Shown: positions 37,313 to 45,027, counted from the first letter of the stretch. The stretch is DNA of 46,021 bases from Citromicrobium sp. (GCA_002729695.1 PBYQ01000028.1:1-46021); one strand, 5' to 3'. Numbers and translations: made by a program. The notes: a model not told the origin generated them from the letters alone.

Positions 37313-38110
37313 ATGGCCGAGATCGACCCCACAGACATTGCGCAAAGCCACGCGGAAGTGGAAGCCAACGCCGCACCGCCCATTCCGCAGGGCGGGCTCG
37401 AAGTCGTCTCGATCGCGAAAAGCTACGACAAGCGCGCTGTCCTGACCGACATTTCGCTGTCGGTGGGCAAGGGCGAAGTGCTCGGCCTGCTGGGCCCCAA
37501 CGGCGCGGGCAAGACGACCTGCTTCTATTCGATCATGGGGCTGGTGAAGCCCGATAGCGGCCGCATCCTGATGGATGGCGAGGATGTGACCGGCCTGCCG
37601 ATGTATCGCCGGGCCGTGCTTGGCCTCGGCTACCTGCCGCAGGAAACCAGCATTTTCCGCGGGCTGACCGTGGAACAGAACATCGCCACCGTGCTCGAAC
37701 TGGCCGAGCCCGACCGCGATGCCCGGCGCGAGGGGCTGGAACGCCTGCTCGACGAATTCGGGCTCACCCGCCTGCGCAGCGCACCCGCGATGGCGCTTTC
37801 GGGCGGCGAGCGGCGCCGCTGCGAGATCGCGCGCGCGCTGGCCGCCAATCCTTCGATCATGCTGCTCGACGAACCTTTTGCGGGGATCGATCCGCTCTCG
37901 ATCAGCGACATTCGCGATCTGGTGATCGACCTCAAGGGTCGCGGGATCGGCGTGCTGATAACCGATCATAACGTTCGGGAAACGCTCGATATCGTAGACC
38001 GGGCCTGTATCATCTACGGGGGACAGGTCCTTTTCGCGGGCACCCCGCAGGATCTGGTGGCAGACGAGAACGTGCGCAGGCTCTACCTTGGCGAGAACTT
38101 TACGCTTTGA
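37313..38110 (+). CDS. lptB: LPS export ABC transporter ATP-binding protein LptB
   Basis: 265-residue ATPase of the LptB2FG transporter that extracts lipopolysaccharide from the inner membrane. It has Walker A LLGPNGAGKTTCF, the LptB-specific GLGYLPQETSIFRGLTVEQN block containing the Q-loop, the signature ALSGGERRRCEIARAL, Walker B IMLLDEPFAGIDP and the switch ITDHNVRETL. The first ~25 residues (MAEIDPTDIAQSHAEVE) are an extra N-terminal extension. The usual upstream partners lptC and lptA are not adjacent here. rpoN follows 273 bases downstream after a repeat region, keeping the common lptB-rpoN order. Confidence 0.95.
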   Translation: MAEIDPTDIAQSHAEVEANAAPPIPQGGLEVVSIAKSYDKRAVLTDISLSVGKGEVLGLLGPNGAGKTTCFYSIMGLVKPDSGRILMDGEDVTGLPMYRRAVLGLGYLPQETSIFRGLTVEQNIATVLELAEPDRDARREGLERLLDEFGLTRLRSAPAMALSGGERRRCEIARALAANPSIMLLDEPFAGIDPLSISDIRDLVIDLKGRGIGVLITDHNVRETLDIVDRACIIYGGQVLFAGTPQDLVADENVRRLYLGENFTL

Positions 38111-38289
38111 TTTTCCGGCGATCCGAAACGTGATCGCGCATGGAAAATTCGGGACCGCCGGGGCGGCACCAGCCCGCACCCCCACCCGGCCAAGTTTCGT
38201 TAGTTTTCCGGCGGTTGGTGACGTGATTCTTCGCGGCAAATCTATGACCGCCGGGGCGGTACCGGCCCACACCCCCTCCCGACCACCCA
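38111..38289 (+). repeat. Imperfect 93-bp tandem duplication between lptB and rpoN
   Basis: Two copies start with TTTTCCGGCG at 38111 and 38204 and again match at GACCGCCGGGGCGG (38153 and 38246), both exactly 93 bases apart. The segments after that are also alike (ACC-GCCC-CACCCCC patterns), while the middle part has diverged. The second copy forms the left arm of a 33-bp inverted repeat. The element is non-coding and GC-rich and looks like an intergenic repeat that duplicated in place. Confidence 0.8.
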
Positions 38290-38337
38290 TTCAGGATACT
38301 CTCGTGGGTGGTCGGGAGGGGGTGTGGGCCGGTACCG
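38257..38337. repeat. Perfect 33-bp inverted repeat upstream of rpoN
   Basis: The arm 38257-38289 (starts CGGTACCGGCCCACACCC) is the exact reverse complement of 38305-38337, with a 15-base loop TTCAGGATACTCTCG. The resulting hairpin ends 46 bases before the rpoN ATG at 38384. Any transcript running from lptB into rpoN would carry this very stable stem. No T run follows, so it is not a classical terminator. Confidence 0.95.
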
Positions 38338-38383
38338 GGCGCAGGGATCGGCGCCAGCCGAGCCCGAACGGACGCCACAGCTA

Positions 38384-39868
38384 ATGTCACTCGCCCCGCG
38401 CCTCGACCTGCGCCAGTCGCAATCGCTGGTGATGACGCCGCAGTTGCAGCAGGCGATCAAGCTGCTGACGCTGTCCAATCTCGAAATCGAAACCTTCATC
38501 GGCGATGCGCTGGAGGCCAACCCGCTGCTCGAAATGGGCGAGATCCCGCGCGCGGAACGCAGCGGATCGGACGACAGCGAAGCGCCCGAAACCCCGCGCG
38601 AAGAACGCGACACCGATACGCTTATCGCCGAGGGTGCCGCCGAAAGCGACGCCCCGACCGACCTTTCGGCCGCCGAGATGGAGATCGACCGCGATACCGG
38701 GGATGGCAGCTGGGGCGCCTCGGACGGGTTCGGAGGCGAAGACGAAGGCCTGGGTATCGACCAGCATGGCGGGGCCGCGCTGTCGCTGTCGGAATACCTG
38801 CACGCACAGGTCGGCGCGGCGGGGCGCGACGACCGCGAGATTTTCATCGCCCGCGCGATCATCGAGCGGCTCGACGAAGCGGGCTACCTGACAGAGCCGC
38901 TGCGCGAGGTGGCCGATACGCTGGGCATACCACTCGCCGAAGCCGAGCGCGCCCTGGGGCTTGTCCAGACACTCGATCCTGCAGGCGTCGGTGCGCGCAA
39001 CCTCGCCGAATGCCTTGCGATCCAGGCGCGCGAGGCGGACCGCTACGATCCGTGCATGGCGCGGCTGATCGACAATCTGGAACTGGTCGCGCGCGGCGAA
39101 GTCGCCCGTCTCCAGAAACTGTGCAATGTCGATGCCGAAGACTTCGCCGAGATGCTCGCCGAATTGCGCGGCTACGATCCGCGCCCCGGGCTGACTTTCG
39201 GCGAACAGGGGGGCAGCGCGGTCGTGCCCGACATCCTGATCTCGCCGGCCACCGACGGCGGCTGGCGGATTGCGCTCAACGAAGCGACGCTGCCGCGCCT
39301 CGTCGTCAATCGCCCCTATCTGGTGGAGCTGCGCGATGGCTGCCGCGACCGCACCAGCCGCGCCTGGCTGAAGGAAAAGCTGGAGGATGCGCGCTGGCTG
39401 ATCCGCGCGCTCGACCAGCGGCAGAAAACGATCCTTGCCGTGGCGAGCGAGATCGTCACCCAGCAGCAGGGGTTTTTCCTCCACGGGGTCAGCCACCTGC
39501 GCCCGCTGACGCTGAAGCAGGTGGCCGAGAAGATCGAGATGCACGAAAGCACGGTCAGCCGCGTGACCAGCAACAAGTTCCTCCACTGCCCGCGCGGCAC
39601 CTTCGACCTCAAGTACTTCTTCACCAGCGGCGTCGGCGGCGGCGAGGACGGCGAAGGCGCGAGCGCCGAAGCGGTCAAGGCGCGGATCAAGGCGCTGACC
39701 GACGCCGAGGATCCCAAGGCGATCCTCTCCGACGACAAGCTGGTCGACCTGCTCAAGGCCGAAGGGTTCGACATCGCCAGGCGCACCGTCGCCAAATATC
39801 GCGAGGCTATGGGAATCGGGTCGAGCGTGCAGCGTCGCCGGTCGAAGAAACTCGCCGCGATCGGGTAA
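38384..39868 (+). CDS. rpoN: RNA polymerase sigma-54 factor
   Basis: 494 residues from the ATG at 38384 (MSLAPRLDLRQSQSLVMTPQL). The frame is open to a GTG at 38324, inside the inverted repeat, which is rejected. Region I is Gln/Leu-rich (QSLVMTPQLQQAIKLLTLSN, LEIETFIGDALEANPLLEM). It is followed by a long acidic region II (about 65-130), then the core-binding domain, the HTH (LTLKQVAEKIEMHESTVSR) and the C-terminal RpoN box ARRTVAKYREAMGI. Sigma-54 needs AAA+ activators; none is seen in the window. There is no good ribosome binding site before the ATG, which is notable after the strong hairpin. Confidence 0.96.
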   Translation: MSLAPRLDLRQSQSLVMTPQLQQAIKLLTLSNLEIETFIGDALEANPLLEMGEIPRAERSGSDDSEAPETPREERDTDTLIAEGAAESDAPTDLSAAEMEIDRDTGDGSWGASDGFGGEDEGLGIDQHGGAALSLSEYLHAQVGAAGRDDREIFIARAIIERLDEAGYLTEPLREVADTLGIPLAEAERALGLVQTLDPAGVGARNLAECLAIQAREADRYDPCMARLIDNLELVARGEVARLQKLCNVDAEDFAEMLAELRGYDPRPGLTFGEQGGSAVVPDILISPATDGGWRIALNEATLPRLVVNRPYLVELRDGCRDRTSRAWLKEKLEDARWLIRALDQRQKTILAVASEIVTQQQGFFLHGVSHLRPLTLKQVAEKIEMHESTVSRVTSNKFLHCPRGTFDLKYFFTSGVGGGEDGEGASAEAVKARIKALTDAEDPKAILSDDKLVDLLKAEGFDIARRTVAKYREAMGIGSSVQRRRSKKLAAIG

Positions 39869-39871
39869 CCC

Positions 39872-40408
39872 TTACGCGCGCTCGAGCACCGCAAAATACG
39901 TGACGTTATCGGCGCTGTCCTGCACGTCCGCTGCCAGCACCTCGAGCCCGTAGAGCTCGGCGGCTCTGGTCGAGGCAAGCGCCGCACGCGTGCGCGAGCC
40001 CGCTGCGGCGACCTCGCTCGCCGCCCCGGCGGTATCGCCCGCCTCTTCCTCCCTCACCCCGAGGCGGGAGAGAAAGTGACGGCATTCCGCCAGCGCCATC
40101 GGATGGCTCGAAACCAGTTCGATGCGATCGAGCTGCGCGCCGGGCACGGCGAGGCAGTGGAACACCACCGGCTGCGGATGCACATCGATCCGCGTGACCG
40201 GCAGCGAAGCGATCAGCGCCTCGACCCCCGGTACTACGCCCGCGATCGAATTCTCGAACGGGATCACCGCCCGGTCGCAATCGCCGCTCACCAATGCGTC
40301 GCACGCCATGCGGAAAGTGTCGAAGCCGATCGGCTTTTCGTCGGGGAAGCGGCCAAGGCACGCGAGTTCACCGAAGGCACCGGGGTGCCCGCCATACGCA
40401 ATGCGCAT
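39872..40408 (-). CDS. Prephenate dehydratase domain protein without ACT domain
   Basis: 178-residue protein with the periplasmic-binding-like prephenate dehydratase fold: MRIAYGGHPGAFGELA, the substrate-site VIPFENSIAGVVPGVEAL, SSHPMALAECRHFL and the C-terminal ADNVTYFAVLE. The last is the catalytic TRF motif with Arg replaced by Tyr (Thr kept). The regulatory ACT domain of about 80-100 residues that normally follows is absent, since the protein ends five residues after this motif. It could be an unregulated phenylpyruvate-forming enzyme or a diverged paralogue. It follows the chorismate mutase gene by 27 bases and so completes an aromatic amino-acid operon. Confidence 0.82.
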   Translation of the reverse strand: MRIAYGGHPGAFGELACLGRFPDEKPIGFDTFRMACDALVSGDCDRAVIPFENSIAGVVPGVEALIASLPVTRIDVHPQPVVFHCLAVPGAQLDRIELVSSHPMALAECRHFLSRLGVREEEAGDTAGAASEVAAAGSRTRAALASTRAAELYGLEVLAADVQDSADNVTYFAVLERA

Positions 40409-40435
40409 CGTGTGTTATCCGGATCGTGCTGGTAG

Positions 40436-41158
40436 TCAGGCGGCAGCGCGCGACAGCGGGGCAACCCGCTCGATCACGCACAGGTTCAGACTGCCAGACA
40501 CGGCAATCGGGCAGACCGCCTCGCCCCGGCCAAGCCGCGTGGCAAGCTCTGCCTGTTCGAGCACCGCGAAGCTGCGATCTTCGCCCAGCCGGTCGCGCGA
40601 CAGGCGGCCGACTGCCAGCGCCGAGCCGCGTCCGCCTTCGCCCAGCAGCCCGTCGATGATCGCCAGTTCGGAATCGTCGCGAAGCCCGGCCCACCAGTCG
40701 CCTTCGCCGATTTCGATCAGCGCAATGGCATTGCCGGTACGCGCCTTCTCCAGCGCCGCCTCGGGCGAGGCCATTTCGCGGATCGGGATGATCGTGCCGA
40801 AGCGCGCGCGCGCCATCAGGTGCATCCTGGCAGGGTGGCGCGATGCGTTGAGCGCGATTTCGATCGGGCGCTGCGCCTGCAGATTGATCGCCATCAGTTC
40901 GCGCCAGATCGCCGCGATGCTCACGTCGGGGATGCGGCGGGTCAGGGTGCCGAGCCGGTCGATGACGCTCGCCTCGCGCGCGGGGCGCAGCAGCAGTTCG
41001 TTCGCGTCTTCGGTCTTGCTGTCGTCGGACTTGGCGGCGGCGATGGCGGCCGCGAGGTCGAGCCGCTTTTCCATCAGCGCCAGCAGTTCCTGGTCGAGCG
41101 TGTCAATCTCTTCTCGCAGGGCGTCGATGGCGCGCGCATTGGTATTGGCAGTGGTCAT
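40436..41158 (-). CDS. Chorismate mutase (AroQ type) with extended C-terminus
   Basis: 240-residue protein. Residues 1-97 form an AroQ helical chorismate mutase domain: AIDALREEIDTLDQELLALM, EKRLDLAAAIAAAK, then RPAREASVIDRL, with the usual basic active-site residues. This converts chorismate to prephenate. The remaining ~140 residues (from ARFGTIIPIREMASPEAAL) contain a predicted alpha/beta region resembling no domain I can name; a degenerate dehydratase or regulatory part is possible. In E. coli mutase and dehydratase are fused as PheA, whereas here they are separate adjacent genes. A Tyr-rich leader peptide is encoded 126 bases upstream on the same strand, and no good ribosome binding site precedes the ATG. 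Confidence 0.87.
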   Translation of the reverse strand: MTTANTNARAIDALREEIDTLDQELLALMEKRLDLAAAIAAAKSDDSKTEDANELLLRPAREASVIDRLGTLTRRIPDVSIAAIWRELMAINLQAQRPIEIALNASRHPARMHLMARARFGTIIPIREMASPEAALEKARTGNAIALIEIGEGDWWAGLRDDSELAIIDGLLGEGGRGSALAVGRLSRDRLGEDRSFAVLEQAELATRLGRGEAVCPIAVSGSLNLCVIERVAPLSRAAA

Positions 41159-41171
41159 GGCAGAAGTTCGC

Positions 41172-41315
41172 TTTCGGTTCGTGGCCTGCGCACAGCTCGT
41201 CTGGCGGCGCGGCTCGGGTCTCGTCGATTTGGGAGGATGGTGGCCGCTTGTCGCGTGCGGCCTACGCGGGTTCCGATACGCCGCTCAGGCGTACCGGCCG
41301 CTAAACGAACCGAAA
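41172..41315 (-). promoter_or_regulatory. Candidate translational attenuator ahead of the chorismate mutase gene
   Basis: In the minus-strand RNA, UUUCGGUUCGU (41315 to 41305, inside the end of the leader reading frame) is a perfect 11-base match to ACGAACCGAAA (41182 to 41172), which lies 13 bases before the chorismate mutase ATG. A 10-bp hairpin (41288-41297 with 41273-41282) spans the leader stop codon. GGCCGC at 41257-41262 can pair either with 41296-41301 or with 41242-41247, so alternatives exclude each other. There is no T run. A ribosome stalled on the Tyr codons would keep the 11-base arm from pairing and free the downstream start; the mechanism is inferred. Confidence 0.65.
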
Positions 41316-41410
41316 TAATAGCAATAATAATAGGAAGCGAGCGCGCCGATCGGCGCGGAAATCGAAACTGGGGCCGAAGCGGGAATTGCGATATCCCGTT
41401 GCCTGGTCAT
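41285..41410 (-). CDS. Tyr-rich leader peptide of the chorismate mutase operon
   Basis: 41-codon reading frame with a strong ribosome binding site, AGGAG at 41423-41419, eight bases before the ATG. The first part is MTRQRDIAIPASAPVSISAP, and the end holds the run SYYYCYYFGSF (Tyr codons from 41332 to 41315) followed by GRYA. It contains six Tyr and two Phe in the last 15 residues and then a TGA. The position directly upstream of chorismate mutase and a prephenate dehydratase-like gene, and the Tyr/Phe enrichment, fit a leader peptide that senses aromatic aminoacyl-tRNA, comparable in logic to pheL. A peptide precursor (RiPP) is the main alternative, but no modifying enzyme is nearby. Confidence 0.75.
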   Translation of the reverse strand: MTRQRDIAIPASAPVSISAPIGALASYYYCYYFGSFSGRYA

Positions 41411-41717
41411 TTGATTCGCTCCTGAGGCTCGGTCGGTAACGAAAGCGCAGCCTCACGCACTTTCGACGCAAGGAAATATCCGCAACGGCGCGCTGGCGCA
41501 AGCACGCGATTTTATCCGATTTGATTCTGTGGCTTTCGGGTGACAACGATGCGCCCGGCAACTTGACTCAATTTCGCACCGTTTCATCGCGTTCATCCCC
41601 CGCAAACATCGATTTACGCGATGTTAACCTTTTCCGTTCAGACCTTGTGTGGTTAATGAAACGCAACCCGTAACCAGCGGGTCATGCAGCACATCCACTG
41701 GGCAAAGGGGGCGACCC
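41411..41717. promoter_or_regulatory. Shared divergent control region of the aromatic leader operon and ctrA
   Basis: This 307-base gap has no gene. It contains TTTA-N7-TTAAC at 41613-41628, close to the CtrA box TTAA-N7-TTAA, and an inverted TTAACC (41624-41629) / GGTTAA (41651-41656) pair just upstream of ctrA. Three GANTC sites, the target of the CcrM methylase, occur at 41413, 41523 and 41565. CtrA autoregulation and methylation control of ctrA are known in Caulobacter; that they apply here is an inference. Confidence 0.5.
41423..41455 (-). promoter_or_regulatory. Hairpin at the ribosome binding site of the leader peptide
   Basis: In the minus-strand RNA UGAGGCU (41455 to 41449 complement) pairs perfectly with AGCCUCA (41429 to 41423) over seven bases, and a competing stem GAAAGUGC/GCGCUUUC overlaps it. 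The 3' arm touches the leader AGGAG. This may tune leader translation, or may be chance in GC-rich sequence. Confidence 0.35.
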
Positions 41718-42413
41718 ATGCGCGTATTGCTGATCGAGGACGAGCCGACCACGGCCAAGGCCATCGAGCTTATGCTTACCACCGAAGGATTCAACGTCTA
41801 CTCGACCGATCTCGGCGAGGAAGGCCTCGATCTGGGCAAGCTGTACGATTACGATATCATCCTGCTCGACCTGAACCTGCCGGACATGCACGGCTACGAC
41901 GTGCTCAAGAAGCTGCGCGTCGCCAAGGTGCAGACGCCCGTGCTGATTCTCTCCGGCATTGCCGAGATGGACTCCAAGATTCGCAGCTTCGGCTTCGGGG
42001 CTGACGATTACGTGACCAAGCCGTTCCATCGCGAAGAGCTGGTCGCGCGCATCCACGCCGTGGTGCGCCGTTCGAAGGGCCACAGCCAGTCGGTCATCCG
42101 CACCGGCAAGCTCGCCGTGAACCTCGATGCCAAGACGGTCGAAGTCGATGGCGCGCGCGTGCACCTGACCGGCAAGGAATACGCGATGCTCGAGCTGCTT
42201 TCGCTGCGCAAGGGCACCACGCTGACCAAGGAAATGTTCCTCAACCACCTGTACGGCGGGATGGACGAACCCGAGCTCAAGATTATCGACGTGTTCATCT
42301 GCAAGCTGCGCAAGAAGCTCAGCCATGCGTGCGACGGCGAGAATTACATCGAGACGGTGTGGGGCCGCGGCTACGTGCTGCGCGATCCTTCGGAAGAAAG
42401 CGCCGCCGCTTAA
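41718..42413 (+). CDS. ctrA: Cell-cycle response regulator CtrA
   Basis: 231-residue OmpR-type regulator, the master cell-cycle transcription factor of alphaproteobacteria. The receiver domain [20 protein letters not shown] has the phosphoacceptor Asp51 in [16 protein letters not shown], the same number as in Caulobacter, with KPF near 104. The winged-helix domain (about 120-225) carries [20 protein letters not shown] cut by [19 protein letters not shown] and the recognition helix [16 protein letters not shown] [12 protein letters not shown]. The C-terminal ESAAA ends in small residues, as required for ClpXP turnover of CtrA in Caulobacter. AAAGGGG precedes the ATG at 41718; the frame open from 41649 is rejected. 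A strong terminator follows. Confidence 0.97.
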   Translation: MRVLLIEDEPTTAKAIELMLTTEGFNVYSTDLGEEGLDLGKLYDYDIILLDLNLPDMHGYDVLKKLRVAKVQTPVLILSGIAEMDSKIRSFGFGADDYVTKPFHREELVARIHAVVRRSKGHSQSVIRTGKLAVNLDAKTVEVDGARVHLTGKEYAMLELLSLRKGTTLTKEMFLNHLYGGMDEPELKIIDVFICKLRKKLSHACDGENYIETVWGRGYVLRDPSEESAAA

Positions 42414-42434
42414 CGCCGTTTTGAGCGACTTACC

Positions 42435-42465
42435 AAAAGGCCCGGGGCATTGCTCCGGGCCTTTT
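42435..42465. terminator. Strong terminator after ctrA
   Basis: A perfect 11-bp stem AAAAGGCCCGG (42435-42445) / CCGGGCCTTTT (42455-42465) encloses a nine-base loop. The terminal T run forms part of the stem, and the A run on the other side makes it capable of working in both directions. It lies 21 bases after the ctrA stop. Confidence 0.88.
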
Positions 42466-42552
42466 GCGTTTCAGGTGCCCATCGAATTCGCTTGGAAAGG
42501 ACCCGGCCTTCTGCGAATTCGCGGGAGACCTCGGAACTGCTGGCTTAGCTGA

Positions 42553-44349
42553 ATGACGATTCTATCGGATTACTCGGCCCAGATCGGGCTGGCGCTGCTG
42601 TTCCTCACCTTCGTCGCCTTCATGATGGAGCGGCGACCGCCGGTTGTGATTGCGGTCGTCTCCGGCGCGATCATGCTGGCGCTGGGCTACCTTTCGCCCA
42701 AGGAGATGCTGGGGACCTTCTCCAACTCGGCCCCCATTACCATCGCTGCGATGTTCATCCTTTCGGGCGCGTTGCTGCGCACCGGCGCGCTGGAGGAAAT
42801 CTCCGGCTGGGTCATCCGCCGCACCACGCAGAGCCCGCGGCTCGCGGTTGCGGAAATCGGCCTCGGCACGATCGCCGCCTCAGCCTTCATGAACAACACG
42901 CCGGTGGTGATCGTGATGATCCCGGTGGTTAAGAAGATCGCGCAGGTGCTGAAAACCGGCGCGACGCGGCTGCTGATCCCGCTGTCCTACCTGTGCATCC
43001 TCGGCGGCACGATGACGCTGATCGGCACCTCGACCAACCTGCTGGTCAACGGCGTTGCGCAGGAAAGCGGGCAGGCGGCCTTCGGCATTTTCGAGATCAC
43101 CGGGGTCGGTTTCGTCGGCATGATCGCGGGCGTCGCCGTCCTCCTGCTGCTGGGGCCGCTGCTGCTGCCCAATCGCGGCCCGCGGATAGACGACGAAACG
43201 CGTGAGAGCGACATCTACCTCACGCACCTGACGCTGATGGAGGGCAGCAAATACGTCGGCCAGACGCTGGCAGAAACCAATGTCGGCCGCCGTCCCGGCG
43301 TAAAGATCGTGGCGATCCAGCGCGGAACCGACCTCTACCGCAAGGATCTGGGTGCTTTCGAACTGGTGGCCGACGACCAGCTGATCGTCAGCGCGAGCCC
43401 GGAAGAGATCACTTCGCTCGCCGAGGCACCCGATTTTCGCACCGGCCTCGTCGGGCTGGGCGGTGGGATCGAAACCGCGCGCGACAGGCGCCCGGCGGAC
43501 CTGCGCGTCATCGAGGCGGTGGTTTCCGCCACGCACCCGGTGGTCGGCCAGCGGCTGAAGGAAATTCCGCTGCTCTCGCGCCTCAGAATCCGCGTGCTCG
43601 GCCTCGCCCGCCCGCGCCATCTGCCCGGGCCCTCTCTCGCCGAAGCGCGCGTGCGCGCAGGCGACCGGCTGCTGATCGCAGGCGGGCCCGACGCGCTGCA
43701 GGCGCTGCAGGGCAATGTCCAGTTGACCAATGTCGGGGTCAGCACGGTCCAGTCCTTCCGCCGCACCAAGGCACCGATCGCGATCGCGACGCTGGCCGCA
43801 GTGGTCGTCGGCGCGGCGGCGTTCGGCCTGCCGATCGAAGCGTTGGCGGTGGGCGGGGTGGCGCTGGTCCTGGCGACGCGCTGCATCGAGCCGAGCGACG
43901 CCTGGGCGAGCCTGGATGGCAGCACGCTGGTGCTGATCTTCGGGATGCTCGCCTTTGGCACCGGGCTCGACAATGCGGGCACCATCAAGCTGATCGTCGA
44001 TACGATCCAGCCATTCCTCGGCTCGAGTTCGCTGCTGGTGCTGATCCTGCTGACCTATGCGGTCACCAGCACCCTGACCGAAGCGATCACCAACAACGCC
44101 ATTGCCGTCATCATGACGCCGCTCGCCATCGGCCTCGCCGATGCTGCCGGGGTCGACGCGCGGCCGTTGATCGTGGCGGTGATGTTCGGCGCCAGCGCCA
44201 GCTTCGCGACCCCGATCGGCTACCAGACGAACACGCTGGTCTACGGAGCGGCAAACTATCGCTTTGGCGATTTCGTGAAGATTGGCGTGCCGATGAACCT
44301 GGGCGTCGGCATCGCGGTGAGCTTCGCGATCTACTTCTTCTTCGGTTGA
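42553..44349 (+). CDS. SLC13-family transporter with two TrkA-C domains
   Basis: 598-residue membrane protein of the divalent anion:Na+ symporter (SLC13/DASS or ArsB-like ion transporter) superfamily. Two TM blocks (about residues 8-205 and 400-598) flank a cytoplasmic part with two RCK/TrkA-C domains (about 218-300 and 310-395), as in GSKFVGQTL-type sequence YVGQTLAETNVGRRPGVKIVA cut in two and VVGQRLKEIPLLSRLRIRVLG. The first block has the conserved AFMNNTPVVIVMIPVV and IGTSTNLLVNG; the second has LTEAITNNAIAVIMTPLA and SFATPIGYQTNTLVYG, the ion-substrate clamshell motifs. Likely sulfate, phosphate or dicarboxylate uptake, not resolved. Confidence 0.92.
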   Translation: MTILSDYSAQIGLALLFLTFVAFMMERRPPVVIAVVSGAIMLALGYLSPKEMLGTFSNSAPITIAAMFILSGALLRTGALEEISGWVIRRTTQSPRLAVAEIGLGTIAASAFMNNTPVVIVMIPVVKKIAQVLKTGATRLLIPLSYLCILGGTMTLIGTSTNLLVNGVAQESGQAAFGIFEITGVGFVGMIAGVAVLLLLGPLLLPNRGPRIDDETRESDIYLTHLTLMEGSKYVGQTLAETNVGRRPGVKIVAIQRGTDLYRKDLGAFELVADDQLIVSASPEEITSLAEAPDFRTGLVGLGGGIETARDRRPADLRVIEAVVSATHPVVGQRLKEIPLLSRLRIRVLGLARPRHLPGPSLAEARVRAGDRLLIAGGPDALQALQGNVQLTNVGVSTVQSFRRTKAPIAIATLAAVVVGAAAFGLPIEALAVGGVALVLATRCIEPSDAWASLDGSTLVLIFGMLAFGTGLDNAGTIKLIVDTIQPFLGSSSLLVLILLTYAVTSTLTEAITNNAIAVIMTPLAIGLADAAGVDARPLIVAVMFGASASFATPIGYQTNTLVYGAANYRFGDFVKIGVPMNLGVGIAVSFAIYFFFG

Positions 44350-44383
44350 AGAGCGCGGAGCGGGCGGCGTGCGCTCACGGCCC

Positions 44384-44890
44384 CTACCAGAAGTCGTCCC
44401 ACTCCTCGTCGCAAGCCCACATGGCGTCGATAGCGGGCTTCGTCTCGCCGAGATCGTACTGCACGAACAGCCCCCCTGCCGCGGGACGGATGATGATCCA
44501 GTCGGTTGCGGTCAGTTGGGTAACATCCTCTCCCGTCAGCCCGATATCGATGTGGGTCTTGCCATCCTCATTGTGCAAGGCTGCGTTGCGGCTGGCATCG
44601 GCGGTGCGCTTCCAGTCGCGGGTGTACCAGAGTTCCGCCGTCGTACTCTGCGTCGGCATGGTCCATCTCGAATCGTGGATCATCAGGATCTTGTTGCCGT
44701 CATAGTCGAAAGTCATCTGGACGCTGATGCTCGCCCCGCCTTCCACGTAATTGGCCCGCATCACGCACAGATCCTGCGCTGAATCGTAACCGACTTCCCA
44801 CTTCCCGTATTTGGCCGCGTGCGCCGGCACCGGCACGCTGGTTGCAGCCACGGCAAGCGCGCCCGCCGCCAGGAAATATCCGATCCGCAT
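44384..44890 (-). CDS. Secreted protein of unknown function
   Basis: 168-residue exported protein with a signal peptide (residues 1-25, cleavage after AHA in VPVPAHAAKYG). The mature 143 residues hold two Cys (about 42 and 158) that could form a disulfide, several Trp residues, and an acidic end CDEEWDDFW. No family is recognised. The start region is MRIGYFLAAGALAVA, and GGAG lies about eight bases upstream on its strand. It is convergent with the SLC13 gene and divergent from trmB. Confidence 0.75.
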   Translation of the reverse strand: MRIGYFLAAGALAVAATSVPVPAHAAKYGKWEVGYDSAQDLCVMRANYVEGGASISVQMTFDYDGNKILMIHDSRWTMPTQSTTAELWYTRDWKRTADASRNAALHNEDGKTHIDIGLTGEDVTQLTATDWIIIRPAAGGLFVQYDLGETKPAIDAMWACDEEWDDFW

Positions 44891-45027
44891 TGCCCCTCAC
44901 TCCTCCGTCGAACGACGAAAATTAAATCGTGCTCGGCGCCTTGGCAACGAATAGTCGCACGCTCGCCCGCACCTTGCTGTTCGCACCGGCTGGACAGGCC
45001 AAGCCCCCAGCGGCTAGCGGCGCGGGC

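Noticed and set aside
38111..38337. Possible CRISPR-like or REP array from the direct repeats before rpoN
   Set aside because: Only two direct copies, 93 bases apart with diverged middles, and one inverted copy; there are no regular spacers and no cas genes.
41285..41410. Tyr-rich peptide read as a ribosomally made, modified natural-product precursor
   Set aside because: No modifying enzyme, protease or transporter is adjacent, and the position plus the pairing with the chorismate mutase leader fits an attenuator better. It stays a minor alternative.
41301..41561. 86-residue minus-strand frame in the leader/ctrA gap
   Set aside because: No ribosome binding site, Leu run and Arg-rich composition, and it overlaps the better leader peptide frame.
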